DNA of 33,450 nucleotides from Bacteroidota bacterium (GTDB taxonomy: Bacteria; Bacteroidota; Bacteroidia; Chitinophagales; Chitinophagaceae): positions 1-33,450 of the forward strand of contig JAKQJG010000239.1 in the NCBI GenBank assembly GCA_029561305.1, read 5' to 3'. The translations under genes and the position numbers were made by a program. Below are positions 1 through 6,924 of the stretch, piece after piece (position 1 is the first letter of the stretch; each line of letters starts with the position of its first letter). Under the pieces are notes generated by a model that had not been told where the DNA came from, did no database searches, and saw only the letters and a list, made by a program, of their open reading frames with translations.

Positions 1-1730
1 TTAATACCGAAATCCTTAATTTTTTTGTTATAGATTATCTGTGACTCGTAGTTCTCTATATTACTAAAAGAAGTACTGGTGCCATAGTATCCACCCCATC
101 TTGGGTCAACACTGTAAGCATTGGGACTGTAAACGGAGTTATATATCTGCGAAGAATACTTTTGTTCAAAGAAAGTAGTGTTCTGTTGTTTACGGTACGT
201 AGCTTTTAACTGCAGGTCGCTGTTAAACTTATAAGTAAGACCGATATTACCATACAACCTGTCATTCCTGCTTTCAGTAGTTGCAAGGTCAAAAAACTTA
301 TAATGGTTCATCCAATATTGACCACCCCAGTTACTACGAATGTCTCCGGCAGGGTCATAAGACATTGGATCGTTGCGGTTCCATGATGCGAACGTGCCCC
401 CTGGACCTTTAATATCTTTTAATTCCCTTATCAGGTTCATATCAAGGTTACGGTGAAACCATTGGTTAAAGGAGCCACTGGCCTGGTTACCATAGTCGTC
501 ATCTAATAAGCCATTAACTGTAGACGTATAATAGTTAATGTTAGCAGCCAGGGTAATTTTTGGACTCAGGTCGAAACTCATGATGGTACTAAGGGTATTT
601 CTTTTAAGACTGGTGGTAGGCACCAAACCTTTTACATCAATATTAGAATAAGAAACCCTTATAGATGTGTTGTCTGTAGCTTTTGAAAAAGAAATATTGT
701 TATTGATCGTAACACCCGTATTATAAAAATCACGGGAATTATTTGGTTGAGGATCGTAAGTTGTCGTTTTATATGAATTTTCATGACCACCATACCAGGC
801 ATACCAGGGAATATACTCTTGTCCCGACATTCTTGGACCCCAGCTTTCATCTGTTGCATAATCAGTATAATATTTCCCATCTAAAGCAGCCCATTCTGTT
901 GGATGCACACCTGGAGTATAGGTAAAACGTTTAAAATCAGAAACGGCTCCACCGCCATAAGAGTTTTGGTAGTTGGGTAATACATATACTTTATCGAAAG
1001 TTACACCGCTGTTGATTTCTATACCAACGTTCTGGCTTTTTCTTGCCTTCTTCAATGTAACTACGATGGCGCCATTTTGACCAACAGCCCCAAACAGTGC
1101 GGCAGCCTGGGGACCGTTTAAAACCGAAATATCTTCAATATCATCGGGGTTTATATCATTGGAGTTCGGCAAAATTGTACCCTCTACCACATAAATGGGA
1201 GATGATCCTATTCCCAAACCGCCATCACCCCGAAGACGTATTTCTGTTGGACGCCCTAAAGCTGCAGCTGACTGGCTCCTAATCTGGATACCAGCAGCTT
1301 TACCCGCCAATGCATTATTTACATTGGTGGCCCTGATTGTATTCAACGCTTCTCCACCCACTACCTGTACATTGGAAGTTGAACTTCTTGCAGAAGTCTT
1401 CCTGTTAAATGCTGTAGTAACAACCAATTCCGTCATTATGCCCGTTTTAGTTAATACTACGTTCATAACAGGCTGGCTTCCTACTGTCACCTCGCCAGCC
1501 TCATGGTTGGTTGCAGATACCTGCAGCACATCACCATCTTTAACCTTAATTGTAAATGTACCAGACGCATCAGCCTGCGCACCTAATTTTGTATTTTTTA
1601 TCTTAACAGAAGCAAACGGAACCGGAAAGCCCTCTTTATCCGTAACTTTTCCGGACACCAACCGGGTTTGAGCAGACGCCAGCAGACCACATAGCATTAG
1701 CATGGTGAAGAGAGATACAATTCTTCTCAT
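1..1730 (-). CDS. SusC/RagA-family TonB-linked outer membrane receptor, C-terminus cut off by window edge
   Basis: The reading frame opens with ATG at 1730-1728 and stays open for 576 codons to the left edge, so the C-terminal barrel is missing. Residues 1-21 form a signal peptide ending ASAQ. Residues about 22-100 look like a carboxypeptidase-regulatory-like domain (start VSGKVTDKEGFPVPFASV). Residues about 105-225 are the TonB plug, with the SusC-type signature 'ALFGAVGQNGAIVVTLKK' at its end. The rest is aromatic-rich alternating barrel sequence. Proteins of this family import glycans, peptides or other large ligands across the outer membrane with TonB energy and a SusD-like lipoprotein lid. 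The SusD gene would be expected downstream, outside the window. The substrate cannot be told. About 120 bp separate the start from the next gene. Confidence 0.93.
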   Translation of the reverse strand, partial: MRRIVSLFTMLMLCGLLASAQTRLVSGKVTDKEGFPVPFASVKIKNTKLGAQADASGTFTIKVKDGDVLQVSATNHEAGEVTVGSQPVMNVVLTKTGIMTELVVTTAFNRKTSARSSTSNVQVVGGEALNTIRATNVNNALAGKAAGIQIRSQSAAALGRPTEIRLRGDGGLGIGSSPIYVVEGTILPNSNDINPDDIEDISVLNGPQAAALFGAVGQNGAIVVTLKKARKSQNVGIEINSGVTFDKVYVLPNYQNSYGGGAVSDFKRFTYTPGVHPTEWAALDGKYYTDYATDESWGPRMSGQEYIPWYAWYGGHENSYKTTTYDPQPNNSRDFYNTGVTINNNISFSKATDNTSIRVSYSNIDVKGLVPTTSLKRNTLSTIMSFDLSPKITLAANINYYTSTVNGLLDDDYGNQASGSFNQWFHRNLDMNLIRELKDIKGPGGTFASWNRNDPMSYDPAGDIRSNWGGQYWMNHYKFFDLATTESRNDRLYGNIGLTYKFNSDLQLKATYRKQQNTTFFEQKYSSQIYNSVYSPNAYSVDPRWGGYYGTSTSFSNIENYESQIIYNKKIKDFGI

Positions 1731-1850
1731 GAGATAATTTTGGTTTTTTATAATCGTGTAAAAATAGGGATTTATACGAAATGCAAAAATTTCGTTAACC
1801 CCTATGCATAATTTGACAGAATGATGAAAAATAGTGCTGCTTTACACACG

Positions 1851-4067
1851 CTAAAAGGTATATTGTAACTGAAATTTTACCTCTGTTCTTTTATTACCTT
1901 GTATTTCGTCTAAACCGGATCCTACAGTTGCCTTGTCTTTAAAAATTGTTTGTGCCACCCGGAACCAGAAGGTCATTTTTTTGCTGAAATCATAGTTGAT
2001 ATTTACATACCAGCGATAGCCCTTATCGTAAATAACCGGTATGGAGAAGCTATACAAAACATCGTTTTCAAACGCATACAACCTGCTGTCGTACCCATCG
2101 GTTTCAAAATACATCAACCGCATATTGCCAGAATACTTTTTCATCATCGGTTTGTACAGGAGGTCTACATAAGATAAGAACCCGTTTTGCGGATTGCCAC
2201 CGGTTCGGTCAAACCAAGTCATTTCGAGCCGGTTGCGGAATGTAAGTGTGGAATTCACCTTGTAATTTACCTGCCAGCGCACATTCTGCCGTTGTTTTGG
2301 CATCACAGGGGCAATGATATTTCCATCAGGATTGTAATTCCGTGGCTTGGTTTCGGTACGGTAACGGGCAGTGATCTCCAGCTGCTTGTTGGGTTTATAC
2401 GTTACCTGGCCCAGGTAATCCACCCCGGTAACCGGTGCATCCACCAGGTACCGCAGCCAGGGGAAATGATAAAAATCTGCATAAGCATCCAGCCGCCAAA
2501 AGCCGTGTGGACGAATACTGATACCTGTATAAAAACCATTTTCATTGGTTGGAAAAGTACTTTCAGTAAACGCATTGGTATAAAGCGACTGGTAACCAGG
2601 AGAGATATTCCGGTAAACAAAACTCATATCAGCATTGGCGGCCACGCTCAGCAGCAAGCCGTTTACAAATGCTTTATTCTTTTTGTTGTCCATCGCGGCT
2701 TCGCCAAAAAAATGAAGGTTGCGGAAAGTGTAGCTATAATCAATACTTTGGTTGCCCACAGCTTTTCCGGAGAGTGCATATATATTATATGGATCTGCGG
2801 CCTTGGTAATGGGAAATTTAAAATTGTACTGCATCATATTGACACCGAGGTGCAGGCGGTTTTTATTATAAGCCAGGTTGCCGCCATATGCAAATTGCCG
2901 TTGTGCTCCCTTATCAGCCGTTTCGCTCCGGGTGCGGTGCAAGCCACTTGTTTGCAGGGACGAAATAAAATCTTCGTTATTTAAAGTATCGGTTACAAAA
3001 TTGGCATCCACATTCTTATAAGAAACAAAGCCTGTCATTTCCACATTATTTTTAGCCAGTGTAATACCCAGGCCGCGGTGAAAATTTATTTCACCAGCAG
3101 AATTGTAGGGACGCAGGACAGGTAACTGTCTCTTTATATTAAGCACATCCACACTTTTTTTGAATGCGAGGCTCTGCCACTGTGTAAGCCCCTGCCCCAT
3201 GTTAACAGTAAAATCGCCCAGTGCCAATGATTTTACAATACCGATATTTCTTACAAACAGATGAGCAGAATAAAAATCAAAGCCTTGCTTTTGTGCACCT
3301 TTAAAGAATTCCTCGCCCGCATCTTTTTCCGCTACCACGCCATACTGTAGCAGATTTTTGTATTGGTACTTATACCGCAAAAAATACCGCTGTGGCGATC
3401 CCGGGTAATAATTGGTTGCGGTAGTTGAATCAAGCAAATAACCCCTTGACCGCTCCATCACCTGTGTAACCCTGGCCACCACGCTGTGTGTGCCACCGCT
3501 CAATCTTTGGCTAAATGACCCTACAAAATCGGGGGCATCCCGAACGGTGATAAAAGGACGTATCTTTTCAATGGTGGCAACATCCAGCGCCGGCACCGCC
3601 TGCAGTTCGTACAGGTGAATAAATTTTCCAAACAGGCTGCGGTAAGAAATAATGTTTTGAATTTGAAGCGGCGTTAAAACCACCAGTTCCTTTAGTGTGG
3701 TGGCATCTGCATAATTAAGATTCACCGGTGATCTTAAAAATTGCTGCAGGGATTGTAAAAAAGTATCATCCTGTGTTTCGGTGTCTTCATTATTTTCAGT
3801 GATGGCCTCCATTTGTTGTTCGGTGGTGGTGGAGGGTATTTGAGCGTAGATGCTAAAAGGAAAAAAAAGAAAAAAAGAAAAAAAGAAAAAGCTTGTGAGT
3901 ACATACTTTTTATGCCCGTGACTAATGCCTTGTATTTTTGTTGGGTAGACATATTCCAGTAAAAATAGTAAGCCCCGCCAGGTTGGTTGAGCGGTGGCAA
4001 TACAATGACGCCAGTATGCGGCGCAGCGGGTAATAAAAAAAAACGCTCTCATCATTTTCTTAGTCAC
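1851..4067 (-). CDS. Outer-membrane barrel protein with ComEA-like helix-hairpin-helix repeats
   Basis: The longest frame gives 738 residues. Residues about 100-175 resemble the paired helix-hairpin-helix of ComEA ('SPVNLNYADATTLKEL', 'IISYRSLFGKF', 'YELQAV', 'IEKIRPFITV'). The remaining ~560 residues are aromatic-rich alternating strands ending in Phe (LQYTF), typical of an outer-membrane beta-barrel. The glycines of the two DNA-contacting hairpins (GxG in ComEA) are replaced, reading VLT and ALD, so DNA binding is doubtful. The signal peptide (FFFFSFFLFFPFSIYAQ) sits at residues ~58-76, not at the N-terminus. The nearest ATG codons before it (3904 and 3952) lie in another frame, separated by a poly-T tract, so the start is uncertain and a frameshift is possible. 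It follows the 280-residue barrel gene by 6 nt, so the two are probably cotranscribed. Function is unknown. Confidence 0.75.
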   Translation of the reverse strand: MTKKMMRAFFFITRCAAYWRHCIATAQPTWRGLLFLLEYVYPTKIQGISHGHKKYVLTSFFFFSFFLFFPFSIYAQIPSTTTEQQMEAITENNEDTETQDDTFLQSLQQFLRSPVNLNYADATTLKELVVLTPLQIQNIISYRSLFGKFIHLYELQAVPALDVATIEKIRPFITVRDAPDFVGSFSQRLSGGTHSVVARVTQVMERSRGYLLDSTTATNYYPGSPQRYFLRYKYQYKNLLQYGVVAEKDAGEEFFKGAQKQGFDFYSAHLFVRNIGIVKSLALGDFTVNMGQGLTQWQSLAFKKSVDVLNIKRQLPVLRPYNSAGEINFHRGLGITLAKNNVEMTGFVSYKNVDANFVTDTLNNEDFISSLQTSGLHRTRSETADKGAQRQFAYGGNLAYNKNRLHLGVNMMQYNFKFPITKAADPYNIYALSGKAVGNQSIDYSYTFRNLHFFGEAAMDNKKNKAFVNGLLLSVAANADMSFVYRNISPGYQSLYTNAFTESTFPTNENGFYTGISIRPHGFWRLDAYADFYHFPWLRYLVDAPVTGVDYLGQVTYKPNKQLEITARYRTETKPRNYNPDGNIIAPVMPKQRQNVRWQVNYKVNSTLTFRNRLEMTWFDRTGGNPQNGFLSYVDLLYKPMMKKYSGNMRLMYFETDGYDSRLYAFENDVLYSFSIPVIYDKGYRWYVNINYDFSKKMTFWFRVAQTIFKDKATVGSGLDEIQGNKRTEVKFQLQYTF
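3861..3890 (-). repeat. Homopolymer tract T5-C-T7-C-T7-C-T8 inside a signal-peptide region
   Basis: On the coding (minus) strand four T runs of 5, 7, 7 and 8 nt, separated by single C bases, encode the hydrophobic core of the signal peptide of the helix-hairpin-helix barrel gene. The frame with good ATG starts (3904, 3952) would join the frame of the mature protein if the tract were one T longer. The tract is therefore a candidate slippage site, or a place where the assembly could be one base wrong. Confidence 0.6.
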
Positions 4068-4073
4068 AAAAAT

Positions 4074-4916
4074 TTATTTTTTTACTGTACTGGTATTGGC
4101 AGAACTAAAATTATAAATTAACAGCAGCCCTGGAGACATACCCAATTGGGGATGATAACTGCCGCTGATATCTAAACGCAAATTATTCCAGGCAAGACCG
4201 AGCCCGGCGTAGCCAATAGAGTTAGCGGAGGAAATACCTCCCCTGGCAAAAAACTGTTTGGCAAACTGGTACTGGAATCCTGCATTCATATTTACCGGGA
4301 AATCCTCTTCCTTCACCAGTTCTGCACTTACAAAGAACTTTTCCGATACATCATAACCCAACCCGAATTTATAAGCAGAGGTCAGCTTTTCATCTGTTTT
4401 AGAAAACTTGCCACCAACCGGGTTATATACATGCAGACCTGCATTTAATTTATCTGTTAAATGCACCAAAGCGCCTATTTCGATGCTCACCGTATTATCA
4501 CTTTCGTAGGTAGGCACTCTATAACCATAATAATTAAATTGAATACCGATATCAACTTTTTTACCAAGGCTGCGGCCATAAGCAAGACCAAATTGGCTTT
4601 CGTTGAAATTTTTAAAACCCAGGTACTTGGCACTTACACCAAAATTTCCCAGGGAAGAAGGGATAGCAACAGCCGCAGTATAAAGACTGGTTTCTGAAAG
4701 CATAAAACGTCTTTCGCCATATACACCCGCAGTGGCAGTTTCATATTGGGCCAGTGCAGCCTGGTTGTTTACAAATGAGAAAACATCCTGTTGTTGCGTA
4801 CTGTATGCGCCGAGACCGACATAAACTGCTGAAATTGGCTGGCGCAATGCCTGTGCATCCAGCAAATTGATGGCAGAAAATAAGACAATACATGATACGG
4901 TGAAGGCCTTTATCAA
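4074..4916 (-). CDS. PorV/PorQ-like outer membrane beta-barrel protein
   Basis: This is a 280-residue protein with a signal peptide (MIKAFTVSCIVLFSAINLLDAQA). The body has alternating hydrophobic strands and features common in PorV/PorQ/FadL-like barrels: an early 'VNNQAALAQYE' segment, 'FGVSAKYLGFKNFNESQFGLAYGRSLGKK', and a closing 'SPGLLLIYNF'. In Bacteroidota such barrels serve the type IX secretion system as shuttles or attachment partners, but many have no assigned role. It lies just upstream of the helix-hairpin-helix barrel gene on the same strand (6 nt gap), so the two products probably work together in the outer membrane. The family assignment is by sequence style only. A PorP/SprF-like or unclassified barrel is the main alternative. 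Confidence 0.65.
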   Translation of the reverse strand: MIKAFTVSCIVLFSAINLLDAQALRQPISAVYVGLGAYSTQQQDVFSFVNNQAALAQYETATAGVYGERRFMLSETSLYTAAVAIPSSLGNFGVSAKYLGFKNFNESQFGLAYGRSLGKKVDIGIQFNYYGYRVPTYESDNTVSIEIGALVHLTDKLNAGLHVYNPVGGKFSKTDEKLTSAYKFGLGYDVSEKFFVSAELVKEEDFPVNMNAGFQYQFAKQFFARGGISSANSIGYAGLGLAWNNLRLDISGSYHPQLGMSPGLLLIYNFSSANTSTVKK

Positions 4917-5219
4917 AGCAGTTAGTTTTTAGTGTGAGCAATTTAGGAATAAATAGCCACGAAATACACGAGTGTGAAAATTTAGACGGTGAATTGGGTG
5001 ATTAGCTACGAAATAGTTTAGCCACTAATTGTACAAATGCACATGAACGTTGAACCTGCCAATTTTTGTCGAAAACCTGGCGAACAAAATAAAATACGAA
5101 AGAAGTCACGCCACGAATTGCACGAATACACACGAAAAGCGAAACTCCACAGAGTTTTTCATAAAATCAATTCCTGCTACCTGGTGAAATTCGTGGCGGC
5201 AATGCTTTACTTTTGCGGC
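4917..5219. repeat. Gene-free stretch with scattered CACGAA/TTCGTG words
   Basis: About 300 nt between the divergent barrel operon and folD have no convincing gene. The stretch contains repeated CACGAA-type words: GCCACGAAATACACGAG at 4956-4972, then GCCACGAATTGCACGAATA at 5110-5128 followed by CACACGAA. An inverted copy, AATTCGTGGC at 5188-5197, pairs perfectly with 5110-5119. Such CACGAAT words recur between genes in many Bacteroidota genomes (general recollection, not checked here). The folD promoter box follows at once. Confidence 0.5.
5208..5215 (+). promoter_or_regulatory. Bacteroidota -7 box (TACTTTTG) before folD
   Basis: TACTTTTG fits the Bacteroidota -7 consensus TAnnTTTG. It ends only 4 nt before the folD ATG at 5220, which would make the mRNA leaderless or nearly so. 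No clear -33 TTTG/TTG was found at the usual distance. Confidence 0.5.
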
Positions 5220-6101
5220 ATGCAAATTTTAGATGGCAAAACAGTATCGCAGGCAGTGAAAGATGCCTTGAAAACAAAAGTTTCAATACTAAAAGAGGAA
5301 GGCAAAAAAACGCCCCACCTGGCTGCCGTATTGATCGGCAACAATGGCGCAAGCGAAACCTACGTGGCCAGTAAAGTAAAGAGTTGTGAAGAAGTTGGTT
5401 TTAAAAGCACTTTAATAAGACTGGATGAAAATATTTCCGAAGACATACTGGTAAAAACAATTGAGCAACTGAACAATGATGCGGATGTGGATGGCATTTT
5501 GGTGCAGTTGCCTTTACCTAAACAGGTCAGCGAGGAAAAAGTGATCAGCCTGATCCATCCGGATAAAGATGTGGATGGCTTTCACCCCATGAGTATTGGT
5601 AAAATGGTACAGGGACTGCCCACCTTTATACCAGCCACGCCCTATGGTATTTTACTGATGCTGGAACATTATAAGATTGTAACAGCAGGTAAACATGCAG
5701 TAGTGATTGGCCGGAGTAATATCGTGGGCCGTCCCATCAGTATCCTGCTTAACAGGAACGCCTACCCCGGAAACTGTACGGTTACTGTGTGCCATAGTCA
5801 TACACCCAATTTAAAAGAACTTTGCCTGCAGGCAGATATTATTGTGGCAGCTTTAGGTAAACCGGAATTTTTAAAAGCAGATATGGTGAAAGAAGGCACC
5901 GTGGTTATTGATGTGGGCATTACAAGGGTGCCGGATACATCAAAGAAAAGCGGTTTTGCCATTAAAGGCGATGTAGACTTTGCACAAGTGTCGCACAAAT
6001 GCAGTTATATAACACCAGTACCCGGAGGCGTTGGTTTGATGACAATTGCAGCATTGCTGATGAATACATATAATGCATGCACACATAAACATCCGAACTG
6101 A
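5220..6101 (+). CDS. folD: Bifunctional methylenetetrahydrofolate dehydrogenase / methenyltetrahydrofolate cyclohydrolase
   Basis: FolD oxidises 5,10-methylene-THF to 5,10-methenyl-THF with NAD(P)+ and hydrolyses it to 10-formyl-THF, feeding one-carbon units to purine and formyl-Met synthesis in the cytosol. With the start at ATG 5220 the protein is 293 residues, normal for the family. It shows [16 protein letters not shown] (catalytic Tyr48 and Lys52), [27 protein letters not shown], the dinucleotide-binding [11 protein letters not shown], and [16 protein letters not shown]. The frame is open 61 codons upstream, but that extension has no family similarity and includes repeat words, so 5220 is preferred. 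The queE gene begins 2 nt after the stop, so the two are probably cotranscribed. Confidence 0.97.
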   Translation: MQILDGKTVSQAVKDALKTKVSILKEEGKKTPHLAAVLIGNNGASETYVASKVKSCEEVGFKSTLIRLDENISEDILVKTIEQLNNDADVDGILVQLPLPKQVSEEKVISLIHPDKDVDGFHPMSIGKMVQGLPTFIPATPYGILLMLEHYKIVTAGKHAVVIGRSNIVGRPISILLNRNAYPGNCTVTVCHSHTPNLKELCLQADIIVAALGKPEFLKADMVKEGTVVIDVGITRVPDTSKKSGFAIKGDVDFAQVSHKCSYITPVPGGVGLMTIAALLMNTYNACTHKHPN

Positions 6102-6103
6102 CG

Positions 6104-6820
6104 ATGTGTGTTGTTGATGAATTAAGAACTAAACCTGAAATGCATAATTACAAAAGCCAAATTGAAGAACAAAAGCCGGACCTCCCTCTCTTTGGGAGAG
6201 GGAACGAGGGTGAGGCCACACTCCCCGTAATGGAGCAGTTCTACACCTTACAAGGTGAGGGCTTTCACCAGGGAAGGGCAGCCTATTTTATCCGCCTGGG
6301 TGGTTGCGATGTTGGCTGTGTGTGGTGTGATGTAAAAGAAAGCTGGGATGCCAATGCACATCCGCAAATGAGCATTGATGAAATGGTACACACTGTTGAA
6401 ACAAATACCCAGGGCAACAAAGGCCTGGTGGTAATTACAGGTGGTGAACCCCTGATGCATAATCTTGATCATTTAACTGGTGCTTTACAGGCCAAAGGCT
6501 ATGAAACCAATATTGAAACATCCGGTTCCAGCCCATTGAGTGGTACATGGAACTGGATCTGTTTATCTCCCAAAAAATTCAAAGCCCCTTTACCGGAAGT
6601 GGTTGCTGTTGCCAACGAATTAAAAGTAGTGGTATTTAACAAATCTGATTTTGACTGGGCCGAACAATATGCCGCGATGGTGTCACCACAATGTAAACTG
6701 TTTTTACAACCAGAATGGGATAAGGCCTCGTTGGTTACTCCGCTCATCATAGAATACATCAAGCAACACCCGCAATGGGAATTGTCGTTGCAGATACATA
6801 AGTATATAAATGTGCCGTAA
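6104..6820 (+). CDS. queE: 7-carboxy-7-deazaguanine synthase (radical SAM)
   Basis: QueE converts 6-carboxy-tetrahydropterin to 7-carboxy-7-deazaguanine in queuosine (preQ0) synthesis. The protein is 238 residues. Its cluster motif is C68-x3-C72-x2-C75 (GGCDVGCVWCD), followed by VVITGGEPL for SAM binding, 'YETNIETSGS' and 'WICLSPKKFKAPLP'. The conserved fold begins near LPVMEQFYTLQGEG (residue 40). The first ~40 residues are not conserved-looking, and residues 27-37 are encoded by a palindromic repeat. ATG 6104 (2 nt after folD) and ATG 6140 are both possible starts; ATG 6230 would lose conserved residues just before it. It is likely cotranscribed with folD. Confidence 0.95.
   Translation: MCVVDELRTKPEMHNYKSQIEEQKPDLPLFGRGNEGEATLPVMEQFYTLQGEGFHQGRAAYFIRLGGCDVGCVWCDVKESWDANAHPQMSIDEMVHTVETNTQGNKGLVVITGGEPLMHNLDHLTGALQAKGYETNIETSGSSPLSGTWNWICLSPKKFKAPLPEVVAVANELKVVVFNKSDFDWAEQYAAMVSPQCKLFLQPEWDKASLVTPLIIEYIKQHPQWELSLQIHKYINVP
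6183..6215 (+). repeat. REP-like palindrome with GGGTGAGG tail inside the queE N-terminal codons
   Basis: TCCCTCTC (6183-6190) and GAGAGGGA (6196-6203) form a perfect 8-bp stem with a 5-nt loop, followed by a GAGGGTGAGG tail. This form (CCCTCTC hairpin plus GGGTGAGG) resembles dispersed REP-type palindromes known from many bacteria, by recollection. Here it is translated in frame as LPLFGRGNEGE near the QueE N-terminus. Confidence 0.55.
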
Positions 6821-6821
6821 G

Positions 6822-6882
6822 GTTTAGGGGTTTAGGAGTTTAAGGGTTTAGGAGTTTAGGGTTAGGAAGTTTAGGTGTTTTT
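6822..6882 (+). repeat. TTTAGG-type short-word array between queE and the PorE-like gene
   Basis: About seven imperfect copies of an octamer close to GGTTTAGG or AGTTTAGG run back to back after the queE stop. A related array lies at 28979-29036. TAG falls in changing frames along the array. There is no hairpin or protein. Confidence 0.7.
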
Positions 6883-6908
6883 TGGCAAGTCGTTCTGCAT
6901 ATTGTCTT

Positions 6909-6916
6909 TACCTTCG
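6909..6916 (+). promoter_or_regulatory. Possible -7-like box (TACCTTCG) before the PorE-like gene
   Basis: TACCTTCG differs from the consensus TAnnTTTG by one base. It ends 8 nt before ATG 6925 and 17 nt before ATG 6934, so it could drive the OmpA-family gene separately from folD-queE. Confidence 0.3.
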
Positions 6917-6924
6917 AACATTCA

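Noticed and set aside
1195-1671. 158-codon plus-strand frame within the SusC gene
   Set aside because: It is antisense to the plug and regulatory-like domains of SusC, which are well conserved; its composition mirrors them.
2187-2984. 265-codon open frame on the plus strand inside the barrel gene
   Set aside because: Antisense shadow of the barrel coding sequence: no signal peptide, family motif or start context, while the minus frame has clear protein features.
6822-6882. Telomere-like or origin repeat because of TTTAGGG words
   Set aside because: Irregular, short and intergenic in a bacterial operon region; no DnaA-box cluster or origin genes nearby.
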